A stretch of DNA of 64,000 bases from assembly GCA_964057225.1 (NCBI GenBank), contig OZ059895.1:12276001-12340000 (forward strand), read 5' to 3'. Every line of letters starts with the position of its first letter. The first letter of the stretch is position 1. The DNA is from Auanema rhodensis. Taxonomy: Eukaryota; Nematoda; Chromadorea; Rhabditida; Rhabditidae. The position numbers and the translations under genes were made by a program. The notes under the pieces were generated by a model. That model did no database searches and had not been told where the DNA came from. It worked only from the letters and a program-made list of their open reading frames with translations. Of the stretch, positions 39,574 to 49,704 are shown in pieces.

Positions 39574-41025
39574 TTGAAACCTATATTTAACAACAAGAAA
39601 GGAATCAGTCTGAATCCACTCAACATCCTTGAAAATGCCATAACAATTCCTATCGTAGTGGGAGACATCGTCGGAAACACGGCAAACGAAGGAATTTCCA
39701 GCTTCTTCGCTTTTATTGGAGAAACTTTCAAGGCCTGGCTATTAAGAACACTTGCCACAATCGGCGCAATCATCGCCATAATAGGACTCATCACCGCGCT
39801 GATTTACGGAATCAAAATATACGCACGTGTCACAAGAATTCCCATCAATTATATCAAAGAAGATGACGAAGAAAGAAGAGAACATCCAGCCCAAGAGACC
39901 GAACTTCAGCCGTTAAGAAGAGCGACACAAGACAACTACCATGCTCCACTTTCACGCTATGATCCCGATGCACCATTAACAGATAGCGATCTGCTAACCT
40001 ATCTGCCCAGGTACGCTATTAATGAATCAAAGATAAACTACATTGGGGGATCCCGATTACCATTCGTACCCATATCAATTTACAACCAAGTTTTTACTGC
40101 ATTATGGGATACAGTTGCATCAATTTCATATATGAAAGAGAGCACTTTCAATCAATTACCGGCAGCAAAAATGGTCGCTGAGAAAACTACAGCTGTTGTA
40201 GCAAACAAGTCTCGATTTTCCTTCCTAGGATATACAATACTGCCAATAATAATTGGAAAGACCGAAATTGACCACAAAATATTGATATCTTTTGACAATC
40301 ATTGCCCAGCACCAATATTGCTTGGAATAGATTTTATTGAAGCACTCAACAGAGAAGGAATCCTCACATCCTTACGCCCTCTGCAAAATTCATTGCTGAT
40401 TGGAGATACCACGGTACCTCTAGCGCAAAACTACAATGCATGGACAGAAAAACACACAATTACACACGTTGTTAGTCTGGAAACTAAACAATTTTACCCC
40501 GGAGAAACCAGATCTCTAACTTTGGAAGTAAATGATCCCGCCTCATTCGAACAAGCTTTCATTAGAAGCTCACAACGAGTAGGAAAAATGAGTTTTGCGC
40601 CTACAACTTTCACCCCAACAGGATATGGAGTCCAGATATTTGCTACAAATATCTCTTCGGATACAATCGAAGTCCAGACAAACCAAGGCATTGGAACAGC
40701 TTATGCTATCCCCAAAAACACGGAGGAGCAAAAAGGACAATATGTACCACCAGAAGCAAAATGGGAAGATCAACTACCATTCTTCCCAGATGATTTCATA
40801 AAAGATCTAGATGTCTCAAATTCCATCTTCACTCAATTAGAAAGACAACAATTAAAGAAAATAGTACTTAGAAATAAGGAAGCTTTCTTGAACGAGGATC
40901 GAAATATCGGACTTTTCAAAGGACCAGTGGAACATAGCATCCCGATCATCGAAGGAAAAGTTCCATCTTTCAAGATCACGTACAGAATACCTCTATCACA
41001 ACAAGAATATAATAAATTACAATAA
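39574..41025 (+). pseudogene. Copy B env anchor, aspartic protease, RT start
   Basis: Residues 30-50 are amphipathic. Residues 53-82 form a membrane span (LLRTLATIGAIIAIIGLITA) followed by a basic stop-transfer segment: the envelope anchor. Residues 165-260 are a retroviral aspartic protease: ALWDTVAS at the active site (Asp-179; the usual Gly after Asp-Thr is Val) and ILLGIDF near 249. The last 60 residues (HSIPIIEGKVPSFKITYRIP) match the N-terminal edge of Ty3/Gypsy RT, after which the copy is cut off. The substituted active-site Gly suggests a dead protease. Most notable is that the membrane anchor is fused directly ahead of the protease. Confidence 0.75.
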
Positions 41026-41296
41026 ATTAAAAAAGGTTTCACAGTTGTATAGTGTTTAAACAATGTTTGTTTCAATAGGAAATAGATAGAAACAGTAAAG
41101 TTAAGATGAAGGTTCATAAACTACTGGTTTATAAATGTAATATAGAAATAAGATTGAAGATATTTTGATGCCTTGGGTTGAGCTATCTAAGTAAAACTGC
41201 TGGAAAATTGAAAACATTTGTTACGGAAGAGATAAAATTGAAAATCAGCTTCATGGTGTACTTTCAACGTGGTATGATCGTTAAAAAAATTTGAAA

Positions 41297-41352
41297 AGCT
41301 TACGGCACCCGGGATTCCCAAGCCGTCTCCGATCCAAGTACTAACCGGGCCC
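41297..41352 (-). pseudogene. 5S rRNA 3' piece, split by BEL
   Basis: Nt 64-119 of a minus-strand 5S gene. Its other part, nt 1-68, is 51532-51599. Nt 64-68 (GGGCC on the 5S strand) are duplicated on both sides of the BEL element. Confidence 0.92.
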
Positions 41353-41689
41353 TGTCGCTTGACAACTGGACTTTTACCTCCAAGTATCAGTCCAAGTATA
41401 GAGTTGGTTCGTATGAGTGCGGTATTATGCGTTAAGACAAGTTAAATGAAGAAAGGTTTATTCAATAAATGCAACAACAGTAAAGTGAACAAGTGGATTG
41501 ATTTTAGAATTTCCAAGAAATCCTAAAATCAATACAAAATTGGTGAGACATGAGTTTTAACCATCTGGTTCTCCCTTTTATAGGGAGGCACCAGATGGAT
41601 CAAGGGGAGGAGAATGTTTTTGCAAAACAAAGTAAGAATGAGTGAAAATCAGTATGAAACTTACATATTCTTTCACGTCGACCGTGACA
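41353..41689 (-). repeat. BEL 3' LTR
   Basis: 337 bp. On the element strand it has a TATA box (CTATAAAAGGGA) and a polyadenylation signal (GAATAAACC). Just upstream on that strand is the purine run AAAAAAAGAAGA, probably the polypurine tract. Confidence 0.92.
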
Positions 41690-41697
41690 GTCCGCGC

Positions 41698-42198
41698 TTA
41701 AAGTCTTCTTTTTTTGTTTGCTGAGCAGAGAGCAGAATGATGATCTGTTCCTTGACAGCGACTGCAGGTTATGTTGCAGTCGTCCATGTGCGCGGGGGCC
41801 AAGCATTTCACACAGATTCTTAGATGGTTACATCTAAGTGATCTGTGGTGGGCAGTTGGATATACTGGACAGTTGAACGAGCGATGGCCGTCGGCAGGAG
41901 TTGATTCACAGAATACGCATGAGTTAGGGTTCTTTAGGTCGGCTAGATTGTTGGTATTGTTGAGGAGAAGCTGCGATTGCAAATAGAGTTGATCAATCTT
42001 TGCGTTTAGTTGCTCCAGAGCAGCTTCAATGTTGGACGCACGAAGACGACTCTTTTCTTCAAGAATAATAATATGCTTCAGTTTTAGCGGTTCGCTTGGA
42101 AGCTGCTCCATATTTGAAAGCTTCAAAGCATCGATGATTGATAGGAGGTTATCGTTCATTCTGACCGAAGTAGGTTCGGTCATAATGATCGTCCGCAA
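41698..42198 (-). CDS. Zinc-knuckle accessory ORF downstream of env
   Basis: 166 residues, complete from ATG (42198) to TAA. Residues 1-90 are helical (EQLPSEPLKLKHIIILEEKS, a likely coiled coil). Residues 93-160 carry three Cys/His knuckles: CVFCESTPADGHRSFNC, CVKCLAPAHMDDC and CSRCQGTDHHSALC. This is the arrangement seen in the nucleocapsid end of BEL Gag proteins, so it looks like a separate nucleocapsid-like protein. It ends 8 nt before the 3' LTR and its last codons (NKKRR) encode the presumed polypurine tract, so it belongs to the element. A role in RNA packaging or, like truncated Gag proteins in yeast Ty1, in limiting copy number is speculation. Confidence 0.75.
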   Translation of the reverse strand: MRTIIMTEPTSVRMNDNLLSIIDALKLSNMEQLPSEPLKLKHIIILEEKSRLRASNIEAALEQLNAKIDQLYLQSQLLLNNTNNLADLKNPNSCVFCESTPADGHRSFNCPVYPTAHHRSLRCNHLRICVKCLAPAHMDDCNITCSRCQGTDHHSALCSANKKRRL

Positions 42199-42320
42199 CT
42201 GAAGTATTTGTAAAATTTATCTTTATTTATACTAGATTTTTGTACCTCCCCCTTGAATTTTTCTTTTGTTTTCTTTAGATTCAAAAAAAATTTTTTTTTT
42301 TATAGTTGTAGTTGTTGCAG
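42199..42320. promoter_or_regulatory. Spacer between two divergent ORFs in BEL
   Basis: 122 bp between the ATG of the minus-strand knuckle ORF and the first exon of the plus-strand mini-gene. It holds AT-rich sequence (TTTATTTATACTAG) and, next to the plus exon, a T-rich tract ending TTGTTGCAG, a splice acceptor. It may act as a bidirectional promoter; no core element is certain. Confidence 0.35.
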
Positions 42321-42998
<678 letters not shown>

Positions 42999-43123
42999 CT
43001 TGTAACTTCAAATATATAGTGTTTTTTTTTTTTTTTTTTTTAAGTGTTTTTAAATTGTTCTTATAGCTAATTAATAAAGTTTTTTTTATTTTTTTTTATT
43101 ATTACTACAGTAAGATTACTGTT

Positions 43124-46036
43124 TTAATTTTTATTTGTGCTAGACTCAGCTCTGTGTCTAGGATTTCTGAGCATTTTTCTCATTAATGATGTAATTATCA
43201 TCACAATTTTTATTATCTGAATGATTAGTTTTTGTATGCTTATGATTATTATAATGATTGTTTGTACCCCTATTATATAAGATAATACTGGTATAAAAAC
43301 AGTCATCAGGAGTAAGCATATTGATAATGCCCAGTTTGTTTTAACTACATTTAGAATGTTTCTCCAGGTGTTAGCATTTGTCACAATGTTCATGATTGTT
43401 TTTTCAACGTCTGGAATTTCACTATCCCATTGTAAGGTTCCTTGTATGATCATGCGGTGTTTTTCATTAGCACATGTTACAAAGCATTCTTCATAGATTT
43501 CAGAATTCTCTGAGTAATATTCCACAGCTGTAAGTGGCATGTGTGGAGCGCATTCAATCATGTATATGTTCTCACTACATTGCATTGTGATCCAAGACTC
43601 CTTTTGTGATATACACATGAACTCGGCAACAGCCGTTCTTCTGCAGCTGTGACACCCGGAAAGTTTTTTAAATTCCGGTCGACAAGGAAAGTCGTACAGG
43701 AAGGTACGAGACGACACATTCCCTTGTAGTTGAAGAACAACAGTTGATTCATCAGTTTGAGGAATAAGTGTTAATTTGTTTTCTTTCATGGTAATTAGGG
43801 TGTTCTTGGTGTTCATGGGTAATAAGTTTGCCTGATTGAAAATATTATCAGATGGACAGGTACATGTTAGCTCTTCCCTTTTTGAAATTTTGCAGTTACA
43901 CAACCTCAGTATTTTACAAGAGTTAAATTCATTTGTAGTTTGATATTTGGTTTTGCATGCTACTTCACTCATAGTATGAGGTTCCATGTAATAACTGTTT
44001 ATGGTTGACAATGCATATTTGGTGTTCAAATATCGGGTTGGTGGCACAATATGGGAGATTGAGCTTATATTAAAGTTTGGAAAATTAACAGTGTCGTATG
44101 GTTTTAAAAGAATATTAATATTGGCTTTGTGTTTAAATAGATCATATTTTACCTCTAATGGTATATTTATTTCCCAAGAATCACATTCTACTATTTCATA
44201 AACTATTTCATTGATTGGTTTAAACTCAGTTTGATAGAATGAGCAACCGTCTTCAAGAGACCAACATCCGCAGAAAAGAGAGCCACATCGCCTAGCACAA
44301 CCAACTTGTGTTGGTCCTTCTTTTTCATCAAATTCTTGTAATTGTCCAATAGGATTTATAGCTTCACAAGTGTGATTACAAGGACCTGATCCATAACAGG
44401 AATATTGAGTTTTGTCTTGAATTGTGCTTTCTCGAGTATAATATAGCGTACTTTTCTGGCAAATGTTTTCTGTTGGTTTTTTCGTTATTTCTATTTTGCC
44501 GATAGATTTATTTTGATAAATGAATTCTAAGCAAGCGTCTCTTATGCCTTTATTGAAAATGATTTCATTATCGTATTCTTGATAACAATTTGTTCGATTA
44601 ATGCAAATTATATTTATTGAATGCTTAATATGAGAGTTTGAACAAGATTCCACTGTTATTAATAATACCATGAGTGCTATCGATAATTGTAATGAAGTGA
44701 ATGATGATGTTCTCATGTAATTTGGAATTTTAATAGTTTCTGGAATATCATTTTTCCATTTTGGAGTTACATTGTCAAACTTCGTGGTTACTGTGTTTTC
44801 CTTTTGTACGACTACATCGTCTGAACTTGTTATTATTTTTGAATCAGGTTTTCCACTTCTAACTTCGGTTAGTATCGTTTGCCAATTATCATTTAAAAAT
44901 TTATACCAATATTGGTCATTTTTATGAGCTTTCAATACTCTTTTACAAATTGCTAATATAGTAAATAATAGTATAATTGGTATGAAAAATGTTATCAAAG
45001 TCGTTAATGGATTACATTGAGGGAAATATAATGCTTCCGCTGTTAGCAATTCAGACGATTGGCATGTAGCCTCAACCGTTGGAATTATTCCAAGAAGAGC
45101 TACTTTTGGAACAATCGTTTTCATTTTATTTTTCTTAAAATAACTTCTTACAGCTGCTTGACTACTTTGTGTTTTTGTTTTGAACCATCTATTCAGATTT
45201 GATGGTGTGGATTCGTTTTCGGTTTGCAGAGTTATCTCATTTGTTTGATCTTCCGCTTGCTCTAAGTTCGTATCATTAGAATCATTTTCGTTTCCTGCTT
45301 CGTTCATGATATTCATGTTGGGTGTATAGATGTCGAGTGGTATTACATCGTTATTTCGTTCACTTTCTTCAGTATTTTCAACATTTTCAACCCGAATTCC
45401 TTTTTGTTTTACCGTTCCGGTGATTGAAAAAGGATTCACTTGATATTTTTTATTGTATCTCATTGAGTGAGGTTCTGACGCAAACGGTGCTGCTTCTGCG
45501 TTTCTCACTTCTAGTGGATATATGTGGTTTAATGAACGAGTTGTTATAAGACCAGTGCCAGTTATTAGTTTTGCAGATCTAACTTCCCCATCTGCACTTT
45601 TTATCAGTTCTATTATGCGTCCTAATTTCCATTTACCTCTACTTGAATCATCATTTTGTATTATAATAACTTCTCCTTCTTGTGGTTTCTTAGCGTTCGT
45701 TGCAGGTTGTTTTCTGTTGTGTTTGTAAATATCTCTAAGATACAGTAAATACTCTGAATAGAATTTTTTCCAGAATAATTGAGTTACATCGTTAGATAAC
45801 TCTATTGCTTCAATGGCTTGCTCTATAGTTTGTATTGTCCTGCTATTGATAGTTTTATCATAAATTCGGGTATTCGATACGTTTGAAGAAAGTGTAAACC
45901 TGATGGAACGGTTTAAAAAATCACAAGGTCTGATAGGCAAAATGTTCAGGTTGGATGGGTTCGGATGTGTAAGCGGGCGAGTATTCAAAATTGTTTCGAT
46001 TTTTACAATTACTGTATGTATATCATCAATTGACAT
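43124..46036 (-). CDS. env: BEL integrase C-terminus and phlebovirus-like Env
   Basis: 970 residues from the first ATG, but the frame is open upstream to 46330 and there holds the rest of the integrase core (RSDNGGNF and KGGTWERLVG with the second and third acidic residues). Residues 1-175 are the integrase C-terminal domain of BEL elements (GKWKLGRI, HIYPLEV). Residues 330-365 include one hydrophobic span. A second signal-like segment (LQLSIALMVLLITVES, about 450) opens the ectodomain with CYGSGPCNHTC and CGSLFCGCW, the Cys pattern of phlebovirus glycoprotein Gc, a class II fusion protein, as in nematode BEL elements. A membrane anchor lies near 895-945. No separate start codon for Env is evident; splicing or cleavage must separate it from integrase. 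Confidence 0.85.
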   Translation of the reverse strand: MSIDDIHTVIVKIETILNTRPLTHPNPSNLNILPIRPCDFLNRSIRFTLSSNVSNTRIYDKTINSRTIQTIEQAIEAIELSNDVTQLFWKKFYSEYLLYLRDIYKHNRKQPATNAKKPQEGEVIIIQNDDSSRGKWKLGRIIELIKSADGEVRSAKLITGTGLITTRSLNHIYPLEVRNAEAAPFASEPHSMRYNKKYQVNPFSITGTVKQKGIRVENVENTEESERNNDVIPLDIYTPNMNIMNEAGNENDSNDTNLEQAEDQTNEITLQTENESTPSNLNRWFKTKTQSSQAAVRSYFKKNKMKTIVPKVALLGIIPTVEATCQSSELLTAEALYFPQCNPLTTLITFFIPIILLFTILAICKRVLKAHKNDQYWYKFLNDNWQTILTEVRSGKPDSKIITSSDDVVVQKENTVTTKFDNVTPKWKNDIPETIKIPNYMRTSSFTSLQLSIALMVLLITVESCSNSHIKHSINIICINRTNCYQEYDNEIIFNKGIRDACLEFIYQNKSIGKIEITKKPTENICQKSTLYYTRESTIQDKTQYSCYGSGPCNHTCEAINPIGQLQEFDEKEGPTQVGCARRCGSLFCGCWSLEDGCSFYQTEFKPINEIVYEIVECDSWEINIPLEVKYDLFKHKANINILLKPYDTVNFPNFNISSISHIVPPTRYLNTKYALSTINSYYMEPHTMSEVACKTKYQTTNEFNSCKILRLCNCKISKREELTCTCPSDNIFNQANLLPMNTKNTLITMKENKLTLIPQTDESTVVLQLQGNVSSRTFLYDFPCRPEFKKLSGCHSCRRTAVAEFMCISQKESWITMQCSENIYMIECAPHMPLTAVEYYSENSEIYEECFVTCANEKHRMIIQGTLQWDSEIPDVEKTIMNIVTNANTWRNILNVVKTNWALSICLLLMTVFIPVLSYIIGVQTIIIIIISIQKLIIQIIKIVMIITSLMRKMLRNPRHRAESSTNKN

Positions 46037-46328
46037 TAATCTATTTCCAATTGTTTTGTATAGTGCTAACTTTGTTAGTCCTACTAGTCTTTCCCATGTT
46101 CCACCTTTCCATGGAGCCTGTGGTGTGTTGAAGTACCATTTAATATTCTTTTCGGCAAGATAATTGGTTAATGTTTTTTCATTATTAGATTCATGCTTTT
46201 CTGTGTAAAACTCTATTACTTTAGCACTTAATAAGAAATTTCCTCCATTATCGCTTCGTATTATTTCTGGAATACCTCTTCTTCCAATGAACCTTTCAAA
46301 AGCGTTTAAGAATGCCTTTGTTGATTGG

Positions 46329-48653
46329 TCAAAAACTATCTAGGTGTATAGCTCTTATAGCTAAACAAGTAAACAGACATATAAATATCTTTTTACCATC
46401 CTTTATGGTTATTGGACCTAATAACTCACAACCTGTACTCATGAATGGTTTTGTTAGAATTACTCTATCCTTAGGCAATGCTGGCATTAAGGACGTTCCA
46501 AACGGCAAAGCGTTGTATCTATTGCAGATTGTGCATGTTTTGAGAACTGATCTGACTATGCTTGATGGTTTACTTAAAAAGTATTTTTGACGCAAGAGTG
46601 TTAGAACAAAATCTCTCCCTTGGTGCATGCATTCTCTGTGTAAATGCATAATTATGTGTTCTGTGTACGGAGAATCCCTTGGAAGATATATGGGATTTTG
46701 AGTTTCAAACGGTAATTCCGAGTTGTTCAATCTACTACGAACTCTGATTATTTCTTCATCGAGAAAAAATACAAAACCTTCATGTTTTTTCGTGAGAAGA
46801 TCTATTGTTACATGCTGTTGTGGTTTACTTATTAGTAGTTTGGTTATAATCTCAATATCATTAGCTGTAGTTTGCCAGTTTTCATCTAATTGCATTACCT
46901 TATTTAACCTTGTTATAGCTGTGGGATGTACTTTTATGATCCAATGTATCAAGAATTTACTTAATTTAACTATAGTTTTCAGTAAGGTATAGTTGTTGCT
47001 ACGTAATTCAAATAAATCTTCAACTGGTATTTGTGTTATTTGTTGTTGTTCAACGGTATCGATCAAGGTTGTTATATTCCAAATAGGCTCATATTCAATT
47101 TCTTCAATGTGTGACTTTGTTTGGGTTAACCATTGTGGTCCTTTAATCCACATAGAATCACTTAGTTCTTGGAGACAAGCTCCTCGAGAACCAATATCGG
47201 CTGGGTTATAATCACCATTCACATGAAAAAGTTTGATTTTAATGTTATTTTCCTTCAATTTATCTATATACTTCCTTACATTGTCGACGCGACAGCCTAC
47301 ATATGGTGGTAAAGTTTTCTGATGGTTAGCTATCCAATGTAAGGCTACCTTACTGTCACTGGCTACGTGTACAGTTTTAAGATGATTGGTTGTAGATGTG
47401 ATATTATCAGCTAACATAATACCTAATAGTATGGCAATGAGTTCTAGTCTTGGGATAGTTAGATTTCCCTTTTTTGCAATTTTCGACTTTCCGCTTACAA
47501 GTTGGCTTATTTTACCATTGGTTTCAATGTATGTGCAGGCAGCAATGGCTAGTTTACTAGCATCAGTAAATACCCATAATATAGAGTCATTCAGGTTTAA
47601 CTTTCTTTCAAGTCTCAATTCCTTTTCATTTAATAATTCATTTATGGCTAAATTCCATTTATGTGTTATTTCTTTGGGTAATTCAACATCCCAACCCTTG
47701 AATTGATCACTTGATTCTCTTAATAATAATTTTAATGGTAAAATCAATGGGCTTGCCATACCTAATGGATCAAATATTGAATGTATTTGACTTAACATGT
47801 TCCTGTGCGTATTGATTTCAAATTTCTTTAATTTAAGTATAAGAACGAATAAATCTAATTTTGTATCATAATTTAAACCCAAAATTTTGGTAGTATTATG
47901 TGGGTATTTGTCTTCATTGTTCATATCTTCAGTAACTTTTGGATTGTTGCTCATAAATTCTCTTAAATTCATAGAAATGCCTTGTAAGATTTTCTTGGCT
48001 TTTTCGCTTTTTATCTTAGCTTCTTCAACATTGTTTGCATATAAAATTATATTGTCAACATATAAGGAATCGAGCAAGTGACTAGCGTAAGGGTCGGTAT
48101 GATTATTGAGGTACCAAGCTAAGCTCATGCTTAATATACCCGGGGACGCTGTTATACCAAATGGTAGCCGTTTGAATTGGTATGTCATGACGTTATACTT
48201 ATTTACCGATTCATTTTCGTTTCTAATCCAGAAAAATTTACAATATTTTCTGTGCTCTTCTTTAATACTTATTTGTAAAATTGCTGACTCAATGTCGCAG
48301 GTTATTATTATTGGACTTTTTCTACATTTTATTAATATATCATGAATTTTGTGAATAAATGTTTGGCCTGAATGCATAACTTGGTTCAACGATGGACTAT
48401 TTTTTTGTTTTGCTGAAGCATCAAACACGATTCTTAAAGGTCGAGCTTTTTCTTTTCTCCACACTCCATGATGTGGTAAGAAAAATCCATCTTCGGCTGA
48501 TTCATCAACAATTGGCTCGATAATTCCCTTTTGAATGTATTCATTTATTAATTTTTTATACCATTCTAGTTGTTCTTTATTAGAGTGTAGATTTTTCCAT
48601 AATGTCATGAATCTATGAAAAGCTGGCCAATTATTATTCTTCAATTTATTCAA
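46329..48653 (-). pseudogene. pol: BEL reverse transcriptase, RNase H, integrase start
   Basis: 775 codons in this piece; the same frame is also open from 48830, directly after the protease stop. Residues 1-260 are RT, with FDASAKQ, ITCDIESAILQI and LYVDNII at the active site (YVDN rather than YVDD; I recall similar forms in nematode BEL, so I do not call it dead). About 270-540 is the RNase H region typical of Pao elements (FTDASK, IPRLELIA, ASDSKVALHWI). About 670-720 is the integrase zinc domain (HLHRECMHQ and CTICNRYN). The core begins GCELLGP, with Glu where BEL integrases normally have the first catalytic Asp. The frame stops at 46329 next to a T5 run; the core continues in another frame from 46330. 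Confidence 0.85.
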
Positions 48654-48830
48654 ATAATTTTTAAATGGAAACGGAGCTTCAATTCTCCCGGCTTTAATGG
48701 ATAGTTCTTTACTATATTCTTTAAGATAATTCTCTGCTTCTGCATTGTTATCTACTATGGTGCTTATTCCAATAGTATCGATAAGGAAAAGTTCTTTCAG
48801 TTTTGTTTCTGGAGGTGGTTCATGACTTTG

Positions 48831-49700
48831 TTACTCTTCAATGCTACACAGAGTTACAATTTTTTCAAGTTTAGTTTCTCCATTTATAAGAGTTCCAAAT
48901 ACAGATCCTTTACATAAAAGATCAGAGGGAAGTCTGAATTCTTCATTGTCTTTTACAAACAATTTTAATCTATCTTGTCCAATCAAAACATCCGGTTCAA
49001 AAACTTCCCCATTGGTATCGGTATTGGCTAATATAATATTGTTTTCTTTAATGAAACTCAAATCCTTTCTTGAAAGATAAGGACTATATATGTGGGAACT
49101 GATTTTTGGTTTCGTGAGCATTTCGGTTACAATTAAATTTTTCTCTTTAGTATAGAAAATTGTGTTAACTATACTTGAAACATGAGAATGTTTCATTCCT
49201 CCAATACCATGAAATGTTTTTCTTTGTTTGGATTTAACTGGTAGTTTCATCCTTTTTGCTAGATCTTCTCTGATAAAAGATCGTTGAGAACAATCATCAA
49301 AAATAATGTTAACTTTCTCATAACTATCGCTATTGTAATTGAACAAATTTGCTTTTGCTGTTCGTAAAATTATTTGGCCTTTTTCTACGTCATGATTACC
49401 AACAATTGTGGTTAAACTTGTGGGTTCTTCATGTGCTTTCTTTGGAATAATTGTTTGATTATTTCTGGTCTTTTCTTCATCATTACCCCTTTGTAAAGAA
49501 ATGTTGGTGATGACTCCATTTCTATTCTGATTTCTTTTATTTTGGTAACAAACTGAAATGTTGTGATCATCATGACAGCTGTTGCATTTAAACTTTGGCC
49601 ATGTGCAGTTTTTGCTTTGATGATTGTCTGCAAAGCATACATAACATAGCCTTTTTTCTCTTAAAATTTTCCTTTTTTCCGTTGTTTCAATAGGACACAT
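48831..49700 (-). pseudogene. pro: BEL nucleocapsid knuckles and aspartic protease
   Basis: 289 residues. CYVCFADNHQSKNC and CNSCHDDHNISVC are nucleocapsid zinc knuckles; a first knuckle is split by the frame change from gag (T7 run near 49727). From about residue 105 a retroviral-like aspartic protease domain follows (IIFDDCSQRSFI at the active site, FHGIGG as the flap region, PDVLIGQD later), as in the peptidase domain of Pao elements. It ends with an in-frame TAA (48831-48833) followed by CAA; the same frame then continues into RT. The start shown is only the first ATG of the open frame. Confidence 0.8.
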
Positions 49701-49704
49701 ATGG

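Larger units (their letters stand above)
34838..41022 (+). mobile_element. LTR retroelement copy B, truncated at both ends
   Basis: Holds leader, gag, envelope-like region, aspartic protease and the first residues of RT, then stops within a few bases of inverted 5S spacer (junction between 41011 and 41022, with AATAAATT-like microhomology). It carries the longest copy of the unusual gag-env-protease order. It and copy A share about 3.5 kb but are clearly diverged, so B is not a recent tandem duplicate of A. Confidence 0.8.

Noticed and set aside
48020..48080. YVDN at the BEL RT active site as an inactivating change from YVDD
   Set aside because: I recall nematode BEL elements with the same form, so it is not reliable evidence of inactivation.
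46312..48345. Plus-strand ORFs opposite the BEL polymerase (for example 47386-47706)
   Set aside because: Shadows of the minus-strand pol frame, without domains or splice structure.
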